NCBI GenBank assembly: GCA_005240095.1
Contig: SBAX01000230.1
Coordinates: forward strand, 1 to 34,135
DNA length: 34,135 nucleotides
Direction: 5' to 3'
Origin: Phycisphaera mikurensis
GTDB lineage: Bacteria; Planctomycetota; Phycisphaerae; UBA1845
Position numbers and translations under genes: made by a program. The number at the start of each line of letters is the position of its first letter. The stretch's first letter is position 1. The notes below the pieces were generated by a model, which made no database searches, was not told the DNA's origin, and worked only from the letters and a program-made list of their open reading frames with translations. Positions 1 through 7,953 of the stretch are shown here, one piece after another.

Positions 1-38
1 CCCTTGCCCCCCCTTACCAAGGGGGGGCAAGGGGGGGT
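1..38. repeat. Repeat family D copy 1, inside alaS
   Basis: cccttgcccccccttaccaagggggggcaagggggggtc. Confidence 0.85.
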
Positions 39-2712
39 CGATTGGGAGCTCGAGCCCGACAACGAGGCCCGCGATCTGTGGCTGGGCGTCACGGACATCG
101 ATCCTTCGCACGTGCATCCTGGGAGCATGAAGGACAATTTCTGGGAGATGGGCGATACCGGTCCGTGCGGGCCGTGCAGTGAGATTCACATCGACCTGAC
201 GCCGGATAAGTCGGGGGCAGCGCTGGTCAACAAGGGCGACGCCCGCGTCATGGAGATCTGGAACCTGGTGTTCATCCAGTTCAACCGCTCCGCGGACGGC
301 AAGCTAACGCCCTTGCCCGCCAAGCATGTGGATACGGGCATGGGCTTCGAGCGCCTCTGCGCCGTCCTGCAAGGCAAGAAGAGCAACTACGACACGGACG
401 TGTTTGCGCCGATCTTCGACGCGATCCGAAAGCGCACCGGCGCCCCGCCGTACCAGGGAACGCTGCCCGGAAGGGACGAAGGGACGAGGGGACGTAGGGA
501 CGGAGGAAAGGCGGATTCTGCTCCCTCCGTCCCTGCGTCCCTTAGTCCCTCCGTCCCTCAGCTTATGGTCGACGTCTCCTATCGCGTCATCGCCGACCAT
601 CTTCGCTGCCTGACCTTCGCCCTGACGGACGGAGCGATTCCCAGCAACGAAGGCCGCGGCTACGTCCTCCGCCGCATCCTCCGCCGAGCGGTCCGCTACG
701 GTCGCCAATACTTGGGTCTGCACGAGCCCTTCCTCTGCGACCTCGTCCCCGCCGTCATCGACCACATGGAAAGCGCCTTCCCCGAACTCCGCACCGCCCA
801 TCGCGGCAGTAATGTCGAGCACGTGAGCGACCTGATCCGCGAAGAGGAAACCTCTTTTATCAAGACACTAGATCGTGGTATTAGACTATTCGACGAAGCC
901 GCCCAGGTTGCACTTATCGACGCAACCGACGGATGGGTCGCCTCTACGCCAAAACAACAACCCGTCATCCCGGGGATCGTGGCATTTCGCCTCCATGACA
1001 CGTTTGGTTTTCCCATTGATTTGACTGAACTCATGGCCGCGGAACGCGGGTTGCACGTCGAGATGGGCGAATACGAGCGCCTCATGGAAGAGGCCAAACA
1101 GAGGGCGAGAGGGGCTGGCAAACTAGAGTCTGCCCTGTACAACGTTCCTGCGCAAGGACAAACAGACGACAGTTTCAAATTCGACAACCTTGAGCTCACC
1201 GCCAACATGTACTGGTGCGCACTGCTGGAAGGAAAGTCATCGAACCCCAGTTCGATCTTGCAGCGGGGACAGCAGGCAGAATTATATGTGAACCGCACAT
1301 GTTTTTATTCGGAGCAAGGAGGGCAAGTCGGTGATGTGGGATACATAAGAGGCGACGGCTGGTCGTTCCGCGTGACAAATACAATAAAGGGCGGCAACGT
1401 TGTCGGTCATCGTGGGTTTCTTGAAGAAGGGGACATTCCGTGGTCAGGAGAGAATGAGCCGAGCGTGTTTCTATCGGTCGACACAGCACACAGGCTGCCC
1501 ACCATGCAGAATCACACCGCCACGCACATCCTCAACTGGGCGTTGCGGGAGGTGTTGGGCGAGCACGTGCAGCAGAAGGGGTCGCTGGTCGATCCGGAGA
1601 AGACCCGCTTCGACTTTTCGCACCCCAAGCAGCTCAGCGAGGACGAACTGCGGAAGATCGAGCAGCATGTGCGGTCTCAAATCTCAGATTCATTGGACGT
1701 GCTGACTGCACCGCAAGTGGATCAGAGGGAAGCCCGGGAGATCAACACTCTGCGGGCGGTGTTCGGCGAGAAGTATCCCGACAAAGTGCGCGTCGTTTCC
1801 ATCGGCGCGGGTATCGAGGCCATGCTGCGAGATCCCAAAAACCCCAGGTGGATGCAGTATTCCGTGGAGTTCTGCGGCGGCACGCACTTGGTGAACTCCA
1901 AGGAAGCCGAGGAGTTCGTGCTGGTCAGCGAAGAGGCCGTGGCCAAGGGCGTCCGCCGCGTCGTCGGTGTGACCGCGGACACCGCCCGGCAGGCCGTCCG
2001 CCGCGGCGAAGGATTCCTCGAGGTTGCCGAAGCCCTCCGCACGGGGCGAACACTGGCGGGCAAGCCGCCAGTGGCACCCGTTGATCCGAGGCGCGACCGG
2101 AAGGGAGCGGATGATCAGTACCGCGACCGTGAGGGAGCGGGCATTGCCCCCCTCCTTACCAAGGTGGGGCAAGGGGGGGTCGAGCCTTATGATCTGCCGC
2201 GCCTTCTGCGAGACCTCTCCGAGGCGACCATCCCCATCCTCACTCGGCACCGCCTCGCCGACACGATCGCCAAACTTCAGGAGGCCGCCAAGGAGCAGCA
2301 GAAAAAGTCCGCCGCCCAGTCCCAGCGCGGCGCGGTCGAAACCGTGGCCGAACTCCTCGCCGCCAAGTCGCAGGATATAGGCGGCGTCACCGTCGTAGTC
2401 GGTGAGGTGCCCGGGGCAAATGCCGACGCCCTGCGCAGCGGCATCGACTTCGTCCGCAACAAGAAGGGCTCCTCGGCCGTCCTGCTGGCGGCCGTCGACG
2501 ACGGCAAGGTGACGCTCGTTGCCGGCATGAGCAAGGACCTCGTCGATCGGGGCATCAAGGCCGGCGACCTGGTCAAGGAAATCTGCCCCTTAGTGGGCGG
2601 CAAGGGCGGCGGGCGCCCCGACATGGCCCAAGGCGGCGGAACGGATCCCCAGGGGCTTCCCGCTGCGCTCGATCGCGCGCGTGAATGGATCGCCGGCAAG
2701 GTGACCGGCTGA
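1..2712 (+). CDS. alaS: Alanyl-tRNA synthetase, 5'-truncated by window edge, with in-frame repeat-derived insertions
   Basis: Motifs DNFWEMGDTGPCGPCSEIHID, EIWNLVFIQFNR, VDTGMGFERL, YRVIADHLR, NEGRGYVLRRILRRAVR, NHTATHILNWALREVLG, FCGGTHL, and C-terminal GGKGGGRPDMAQGGG. Confidence 0.97.
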   Translation, partial: PLPPLTKGGQGGVDWELEPDNEARDLWLGVTDIDPSHVHPGSMKDNFWEMGDTGPCGPCSEIHIDLTPDKSGAALVNKGDARVMEIWNLVFIQFNRSADGKLTPLPAKHVDTGMGFERLCAVLQGKKSNYDTDVFAPIFDAIRKRTGAPPYQGTLPGRDEGTRGRRDGGKADSAPSVPASLSPSVPQLMVDVSYRVIADHLRCLTFALTDGAIPSNEGRGYVLRRILRRAVRYGRQYLGLHEPFLCDLVPAVIDHMESAFPELRTAHRGSNVEHVSDLIREEETSFIKTLDRGIRLFDEAAQVALIDATDGWVASTPKQQPVIPGIVAFRLHDTFGFPIDLTELMAAERGLHVEMGEYERLMEEAKQRARGAGKLESALYNVPAQGQTDDSFKFDNLELTANMYWCALLEGKSSNPSSILQRGQQAELYVNRTCFYSEQGGQVGDVGYIRGDGWSFRVTNTIKGGNVVGHRGFLEEGDIPWSGENEPSVFLSVDTAHRLPTMQNHTATHILNWALREVLGEHVQQKGSLVDPEKTRFDFSHPKQLSEDELRKIEQHVRSQISDSLDVLTAPQVDQREAREINTLRAVFGEKYPDKVRVVSIGAGIEAMLRDPKNPRWMQYSVEFCGGTHLVNSKEAEEFVLVSEEAVAKGVRRVVGVTADTARQAVRRGEGFLEVAEALRTGRTLAGKPPVAPVDPRRDRKGADDQYRDREGAGIAPLLTKVGQGGVEPYDLPRLLRDLSEATIPILTRHRLADTIAKLQEAAKEQQKKSAAQSQRGAVETVAELLAAKSQDIGGVTVVVGEVPGANADALRSGIDFVRNKKGSSAVLLAAVDDGKVTLVAGMSKDLVDRGIKAGDLVKEICPLVGGKGGGRPDMAQGGGTDPQGLPAALDRAREWIAGKVTG
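471..559. repeat. Repeat family E: 36-bp inverted repeat inside alaS
   Basis: aagggacgaagggacgaggggacgtagggacggagg (471-506) versus cctccgtccctgcgtcccttagtccctccgtccctc (524-559). Confidence 0.9.
2051..2181. repeat. Composite repeat block inside alaS: hairpin, 2x tandem unit, family D copy 2
   Basis: cactggcgg-gcaag-ccgccagtg (2051-2073); cgcgaccggaagggagcgg (2092-2110) and cgcgaccgtgagggagcgg (2122-2140); attgcccccctccttaccaaggtggggcaagggggggtc (2143-2181). Confidence 0.88.
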
Positions 2713-2762
2713 TCCGCACCGTGATCCGCGCAGACGCCGCCGGCGTGCCACGAGGATCGCAC

Positions 2763-3233
2763 ATGGAACCGGAGTTCAACGATCTCGAGCTTCCCAAAAG
2801 CGGTCTCCTCGTCCGCGAGGGCACGCTGTGCAAGAGGGCGAAGAACGGCGCGCTCGTCGGCCGCCACAACCTCTCCCAGATCCAGTCCATCGAGATTGGA
2901 TGGGAGGTTAACCCGGCCGGCATCGTGTTCGCGGTGCTTTGTCTGGGCTTGGTTTTCGTTGCGTGGTATCTGATTGGGTCCAGCGCTTGGCGCTGGGCGG
3001 CGATCGTGGTCCTCGCAAGCGCCACGCTGATGTCTGCTCTGTGCGTGCTCTCCTATGTGATTAACATCCGCTTCCCTGACGGGCAGGTCCGTTATCCGAT
3101 GCTCGACCTGACCGGGGATGGCGAGGGATTCGTCGCCTCGGTGCGCGAACTCGCCTCCGCAGGTCGGGACCGACACGGCACAACGATTGTCTCATCGGAC
3201 GCTGCGACCAGCGGGACGCTCGAGCGGCGCTGA
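2763..3233 (+). CDS. Hypothetical membrane protein (two predicted TM segments)
   Basis: ORF from internal ATG 2763 (MEPEFNDLELPK...), hydrophobic stretches IVFAVLCLGLVFVAWYLIG and AAIVVLASATLMSALCVL. Confidence 0.6.
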   Translation: MEPEFNDLELPKSGLLVREGTLCKRAKNGALVGRHNLSQIQSIEIGWEVNPAGIVFAVLCLGLVFVAWYLIGSSAWRWAAIVVLASATLMSALCVLSYVINIRFPDGQVRYPMLDLTGDGEGFVASVRELASAGRDRHGTTIVSSDAATSGTLERR

Positions 3234-3416
3234 TTCCTGCTGATCGGGCGCGGTGGCCGCCCGTCGTGGTCGCCGCGAACGCAGCCTCTCTGGTACTCCA
3301 CCGCCGGCCCGGGTCAGCGCCTGACCTCAGGCTGCGAAGCCTTCGACACCGACCTCGACGGTGACGTGGACCTGCGCGACTTCGACTTCTACCAGCGCTG
3401 GATCGAGGGACCGTAA
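3234..3416 (+). pseudogene. Fragment of a dockerin-like/EF-hand C-terminal tail, in frame after the TGA of the preceding ORF
   Basis: Reading frame gives ...LWYSTAGPGQRLTSGCEAFDTDLDGDVDLRDFDFYQRWIEGP*; no start codon of its own. Confidence 0.45.
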
Positions 3417-3482
3417 GGGCCTGTTCGCTTTGTACCCCACCGCAAGTGAACACGCTGCACGTTATAGGGGCGTGGGTGCGAA

Positions 3483-3553
3483 GTGCGACCGCATCGGTCG
3501 CACAGCCTCGAGCGAGTGGCCACTGGCCACTTCGGAAGACCCCGCGCGCGGGG
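3483..3553. repeat. Cluster of three perfect palindromes/hairpins
   Basis: gtgcgaccg-cat-cggtcgcac (3483-3503), agtggcca-c-tggccact (3515-3531), ccccgcgcgcgggg (3540-3553). Confidence 0.7.
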
Positions 3554-3724
3554 CGCAGAAGGCGGCGGTGGGCGGGCGAAAAAAACGCTAATACCAAACG
3601 AACCCAGTTACAAGCGATCTAACCCGTTGCCCAGCAAGAAGTTAGGTATATGTTCGCCGCAATAAACGAACCCAAAAGAACCAGTTGCAGAGCACGGTGC
3701 AACTGCGCCCGTCGATCGTGCGCT

Positions 3725-3750
3725 GCGGCTCGGCAGGAGCCTCGCCCTCC
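3725..3750. repeat. Repeat family A (GCGGCTCGGCAGGAGCCTCGCCCTCCC)
   Basis: Near-identical copies at 10183-10210, 27894-27921, 30988-31017. Confidence 0.85.
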
Positions 3751-3770
3751 CGCAAGGGGACAGCTTGTGC

Positions 3771-3832
3771 GCCTTACCCCCGGCCCTTTCCCGAGATTGG
3801 CCCTTACCTCGACCCTCTCCCGGGGAGAGGGG
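3771..3832. repeat. Repeat family B (CTCACCCCGGCCCTCTCCCGAGGGGAGAGGG-type), degenerate copy
   Basis: cccccggccctttcccgag...gaccctctcccggggagagggg; related to 5228-5295, 10143-10180, 31228-31262. Confidence 0.7.
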
Positions 3833-3861
3833 ATTGACTGGAAGACACGGCTTCGCCGCGA

Positions 3862-4353
3862 TCAGGCGAGCGTCATGATGAACTCTTCGACGGGATCGCC
3901 GCCGGTGGGGGCGGGGCAGTTGTCTTCGCCAGTGACGGTGAAGCCGCTTTTTTCGAGGACGCGGATCGACGCGATGTTGTGCTTGGCCACGTGCGCGTGC
4001 AGCGGGCGAATGGCAACTTCAGCGAGAAACGCGGCTACCGCCCGGCTGGCGATGCCCTTGCCCCAGTAATCGCGCCCGATCCAGTAGCCGATTTCGCGAT
4101 GGCCTTGGGTTTCCCAGCACCCCACGTTGCCGGCCACGGCGCCGTCGAAGAGGATGGTCTTCTTGATCACCGCGGGGTCGGCGAGGATCTTTGTCCAGTG
4201 CTTGGTGAAGGCATCCTGATCCCGGGCGGTGAAGGCGGCCATGCGGCAGCCCTCGGGGTCGGCCTGATGCTCAAAAAACGCGGGAAGATCACCCTCCCGC
4301 ACGTCGCGGAGGACGATCCGCCCGACTGAGGAACTTGAGGCGCCCGGGATCAC
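3862..4353 (-). CDS. GNAT family N-acetyltransferase (RimJ/RimL-like)
   Basis: VGRIVLRDVREGDLPAFFEHQ...REIGYWIGRDYWGKGIASRAVAAFLAEV...NIASIRVLEKSGF; GTG start at 4353 overlaps the stop of the upstream gene by 4 nt (GTGA). Confidence 0.88.
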   Translation of the reverse strand: MIPGASSSSVGRIVLRDVREGDLPAFFEHQADPEGCRMAAFTARDQDAFTKHWTKILADPAVIKKTILFDGAVAGNVGCWETQGHREIGYWIGRDYWGKGIASRAVAAFLAEVAIRPLHAHVAKHNIASIRVLEKSGFTVTGEDNCPAPTGGDPVEEFIMTLA

Positions 4354-4736
4354 GTGGCGCGCTTCCTTGGCGCGGTTGGCTTGCGCTTTTGAGTCGGGGA
4401 ATCCCGTTCCTCGACGAGGCTTTTCGGGGCCGTGTTGAGCCATGCGGTAAGCATCGCGCTTCTTACTGCGGCTTTGTCGGCGGCCCTGAGGCACACCTGC
4501 GTGCAACCCTGGCGACCCCAGCCGCCCTTGACCGGCTGGAAGATATCCGGATCGGCGTCGACGAACTGCCGCTGCTGATCGAGCGTGAGCTTGACCATGC
4601 CCCAGGTGAGATCGTCACGGGTAAAGAGCGTGGCGAAGATCCTGCCCTTCACGCGAAAGTCGGGATGGTCCATGTGGGCACCCTCGGTGGCCTGCGGCAT
4701 GCTCAAGGCCATGCGGCGAAAGTCAGAGGCGGTCAT
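4350..4736 (-). CDS. MmcQ/YjbR family protein
   Basis: MTASDFRRMALSMPQATEGAHMDHPDFRVKGRIFATLF...WGMVKLTLDQQRQF; typical MmcQ/YjbR fold signature. Confidence 0.85.
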   Translation of the reverse strand: MTASDFRRMALSMPQATEGAHMDHPDFRVKGRIFATLFTRDDLTWGMVKLTLDQQRQFVDADPDIFQPVKGGWGRQGCTQVCLRAADKAAVRSAMLTAWLNTAPKSLVEERDSPTQKRKPTAPRKRAT

Positions 4737-4740
4737 AGGT

Positions 4741-5556
4741 TCATTGTAGCTTCGTCGCGACGCAGCAGTAGACCTTCGCACGGCAGCGGTGATCAGGGCG
4801 GGTGAGGCATTCGAGGAACTCGCTGCGAAGGGCCTCGAAATCCGGGCCGCAGAAGTCGCGAAGGAGCTTCATGCCGTCCAGTCGAGTCTGCCATGCATCG
4901 ACGACTTCCGGCCTGGCCGGTCCGTCGAAGGAGAGTTCGTCGTCGCGTACGGTGAATTCCTTGGCCACCGCGAACCCGCTGCGCCGCAGATAATCGCCAA
5001 GCTTGCGACCCATGTGAAAGTCGTAGCGCCCGGCGGCGAGAGCCTCGCGGGCATAGGCGTCGAACAGCGATCTCGTGCGCTCGCCGACCGGCTCGTGGCC
5101 GAAGAAGTCGTCGATTTCCGTGAGGGCGATCCACCCGCCTGGGCGCAGGGATTCGGCCCACAGCCGCAGGATCGCGGGCAGATCGGGAAAATAGGCTGCG
5201 CCGAAGCTGCACCAGACGCCGTCGAACCAGTTCCCCTCTCCCCACGGGAGAGGCTGAGGGCGACCAAGGCGGGAGCCCGAAGGGGGTGAGGGCCAGCTCA
5301 TGTCCAGCGCGCTGCCCAGATCGGCGAGGCGAAACGCAGCGCGGGGCAAGCCTTTGGCGCGCGCCTCGCGGAGAACTTCCTCATTCATGTCGATGCCGAG
5401 GACGTCCGCTCCGCGGGCCACCATCTCGGCGGCCTGATCCCCCACACCGCATCCCAAGTCGAGGACGAGCTGATCTTTAAGAGGAGGCAAGGCGGCGAAG
5501 ATGGCAGGCCAGTCGCGCCAGGCAAACTGCCGCTTGTAGTAGTCTGCAAGGCTCAT
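4741..5556 (-). CDS. Class I SAM-dependent methyltransferase with a repeat-derived insertion
   Basis: [31 protein letters not shown]...[16 protein letters not shown]...[12 protein letters not shown]. Confidence 0.9.
   Translation of the reverse strand: MSLADYYKRQFAWRDWPAIFAALPPLKDQLVLDLGCGVGDQAAEMVARGADVLGIDMNEEVLREARAKGLPRAAFRLADLGSALDMSWPSPPSGSRLGRPQPLPWGEGNWFDGVWCSFGAAYFPDLPAILRLWAESLRPGGWIALTEIDDFFGHEPVGERTRSLFDAYAREALAAGRYDFHMGRKLGDYLRRSGFAVAKEFTVRDDELSFDGPARPEVVDAWQTRLDGMKLLRDFCGPDFEALRSEFLECLTRPDHRCRAKVYCCVATKLQ
5228..5295. repeat. Repeat family B copy inside the methyltransferase CDS
   Basis: cctctccccacgggagaggctgagggcgaccaaggcgggagcccgaagggggtgagggcc; encodes [22 protein letters not shown]. 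Confidence 0.8.
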
Positions 5557-5595
5557 GGCTGGTCATGCTCTCCGCCGGGAAGCGTGAGCTGCCTT

Positions 5596-5629
5596 CGAGC
5601 GTCCGCGCGGGCTAAAAGCCCGCGGCTCG
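5596..5629. repeat. Repeat family C (GAGCCGCGGGCTTtaGCCCGCGCGGACGCTCG)
   Basis: gagcgtccgcgcgggctaaaagcccgcggctcg hairpin; reverse complement resembles 26324-26352 and 27848-27880. Confidence 0.8.
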
Positions 5630-5659
5630 TTGCGACTGGAAATGGATGAGACGCTACAA

Positions 5660-5851
5660 CTACGCGGCGGGGGCGGCGGGAGCGGCGCCTTCGGCGGGCT
5701 TGCTCTTTCCCTTCTTCTTTTTGGCGCGGTGCTCGGCCATGCCCTTGGCGGCCTTTTCCCAGAGCTCGTAGGCTTCCTTCCGCTCGCCCTTTTTCCAGGC
5801 AATGGCGGCGTTGATCTTCTGTCGTTTGAACGCTTTCGTCGGTCGGGGCAC
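5660..5851 (-). CDS. Small lysine/alanine-rich hypothetical protein
   Basis: 63-aa [58 protein letters not shown]... Confidence 0.5.
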   Translation of the reverse strand: MPRPTKAFKRQKINAAIAWKKGERKEAYELWEKAAKGMAEHRAKKKKGKSKPAEGAAPAAPAA

Positions 5852-5994
5852 GATTCACCTCATCTTGGACAACGGCCGGAGGACCCCACGGTTCTCCGCG
5901 AACGCCCTCAGTATAGCCTCTGTTCACGATTCCGCCAGCCGTGGCGGAAGTACGGGGCTTCTCGCGGTTCGGCGGACCCCGGATAATCGCGTAG

Positions 5995-7953
5995 ATGAGC
6001 ACAGCGCCGCCCAATGAGCTGGTCCACGCCCCCTGCCGGCATTTCATCCTGGGCACCGCCGGGCATATCGACCACGGGAAAACCTCGCTGGTGAAGGCCC
6101 TGACGGGCACCAATACCGACCGCCTTCCGGAGGAACAGCGGCGGGGCATGACCATCGAGCTGGGCTTTGCCGAGCTGGTGGTCGGCGACACGCGGTTTGG
6201 GGTGGTGGACGTGCCCGGGCATGAGAAGTTTGTCAAGACGATGGTCGCGGGGGCGACGGGCATCGACATCGCCGTGCTGGTGGTGGCCGCGGATGACTCG
6301 GTCATGCCCCAGACCGTTGAGCACGTCGAGATCCTGCACCTGCTGGGCATCGAGCGGGGCGTCGTGGCGATCACCAAGATTGATGCCGTCGATCCGGATA
6401 TGGTTGAGTTCGTGGCCGATGACGTGCGCTCGCTGCTGAGCGGCACGCCCCTGGAGGACGCACCGATCTGCCCGGTTTCGTCGGTAGCGGCCGCGGGAAT
6501 GGAAGAACTCAAACAGGCCCTCTGGAAAACCTCGCAAGGCATCCAGCGAGCTGCCGCGGAATTGCCCTTCCGCATGGCCGTGGATCGCGTGTTCACCGTG
6601 CAGGGGCGGGGCACGGTGGTCACCGGCTCGGTGCTTCGGGGGAAAGTGACACCGGGCGACACTTTGGAGGTCTATCCTGGCGGGCACGCCTGCCGCGTAC
6701 GCGATTTGCAGACCCACGGTGCGCACCAGGAGATGCTCTCGCGCGGCCAGCGGGCGGCGATCAACATCAGTGGCATCGATCGGGAGCAGATCCCCCGCGG
6801 CAGCGAGCTGGCCACGCCCGGCTACCTGCAGCCCACGCGCATCGCCGACGTGAGTTTGCGCTACCTGTCGAGCAATGCGCGTCCGCTTCGATCGGGAACA
6901 ACTGTGCACCTGGAAGTGGGGACCACGGACATGCCCGTGCGGCTCGTGCTCTTTGATGGTGAGGCACTTGGGCCAGGGGCGTCAGGCTACGCCCAGCTTC
7001 GATCGGGCGAGCCGTTTATGGTCGCGTACGGGCAGCGTTTCATCCTTCGCGACGCCGCGGCCACACGGACCCTGGGAGGAGGGATCGTGCTTCGCCCCGT
7101 GGCGCGTCGAAAACGATCCGATACCGCGGAAGCGATCCGGTCGCTCGCTCGCTTGGCGACGGGTGAGCCGACCGATCGGGTGGAGGAAGTGCTGCTTGCT
7201 GCCGCATTTGGTAAGCTCAGCGACCTTCAAATGTGCGCTCGCGCGGGAGTGGAACTCAATGAATTGCCGACGATCTATGACAAGCTGCAAGCGGAAAAAC
7301 GGTGGAACTTGATCGCCGGAACGGACGTTCGCGTGACGCCATCGACGCTGGCGGACATCTCCGCACGACTCGCGGCATGGCTGGAGCGCTTTCACCGAGC
7401 GCATCCGGACCAGCCGGGGCGCCCTGCCGACGCCGTGCTGGGCTGGCTGGAGCGGATCACCATGAACCGCAGCGTGGCCAAGCCGCTGTTCGATCAGTTC
7501 GTGAAGGACGGGGCGATCAAGCTGCTGGGGCGTTTCGCGGGGCTTCCCGCTTTCGCCCCGGCACTTTCGGGCGCGGATGAGAAGGCGCTTCAGGTGATGG
7601 TCCAGGCCATCCGGCAGGGCCGCTTCCAGCCGCCCACGCTCCCCGAATTGGCAACGACCTTGCGTGTGGATCGCAAGCGGCTCGGTCGTCTGGCGACGCT
7701 GGGCGTGGCGCTGGGCGAACTGGTGCTCATTGCCCCGGAGATGTATCTGCATGCGGACAGCGAACGTGAGCTCCGCACGGCCGTCGCCGATCTGATCGAG
7801 CGTAGCGGACCGGTGAGCGTCGCCCAGATCCGCGAGACGCTGGCGTCCAGTCGCAAGTTCGTGGTGCCCTTTGTAGAATACTTGGATCGAATCGGGTGGA
7901 CCCAGCGCGTCGGCGACCAACGCGTGTTCCGCAGGAAGCAGGAGGTTGAATGA
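5995..7953 (+). CDS. selB: Selenocysteine-specific translation elongation factor SelB
   Basis: [42 protein letters not shown]...[22 protein letters not shown]-terminal winged-helix region. Confidence 0.96.
   Translation: MSTAPPNELVHAPCRHFILGTAGHIDHGKTSLVKALTGTNTDRLPEEQRRGMTIELGFAELVVGDTRFGVVDVPGHEKFVKTMVAGATGIDIAVLVVAADDSVMPQTVEHVEILHLLGIERGVVAITKIDAVDPDMVEFVADDVRSLLSGTPLEDAPICPVSSVAAAGMEELKQALWKTSQGIQRAAAELPFRMAVDRVFTVQGRGTVVTGSVLRGKVTPGDTLEVYPGGHACRVRDLQTHGAHQEMLSRGQRAAINISGIDREQIPRGSELATPGYLQPTRIADVSLRYLSSNARPLRSGTTVHLEVGTTDMPVRLVLFDGEALGPGASGYAQLRSGEPFMVAYGQRFILRDAAATRTLGGGIVLRPVARRKRSDTAEAIRSLARLATGEPTDRVEEVLLAAAFGKLSDLQMCARAGVELNELPTIYDKLQAEKRWNLIAGTDVRVTPSTLADISARLAAWLERFHRAHPDQPGRPADAVLGWLERITMNRSVAKPLFDQFVKDGAIKLLGRFAGLPAFAPALSGADEKALQVMVQAIRQGRFQPPTLPELATTLRVDRKRLGRLATLGVALGELVLIAPEMYLHADSERELRTAVADLIERSGPVSVAQIRETLASSRKFVVPFVEYLDRIGWTQRVGDQRVFRRKQEVE

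Noticed and set aside
2277-3176. Long antisense ORF (299 aa) opposite alaS
   Set aside because: Antisense shadow ORF of GC-rich coding DNA with no recognisable motif.
3231-3233. TGA with in-frame continuation as a possible selenocysteine codon, given selA/selB nearby
   Set aside because: No redox-like context around the TGA, the downstream peptide resembles an unrelated dockerin tail, and no convincing SECIS; a gene remnant is simpler.
5560-5640. Possible tRNA-Sec (selC) upstream of selB
   Set aside because: The GC hairpin there is a family C repeat; no cloverleaf or TCA anticodon arm.
5553-6909. Overlapping minus-strand ORFs (369 aa, 333 aa) opposite selB
   Set aside because: Composition typical of antisense shadows; selB is clear on the plus strand.
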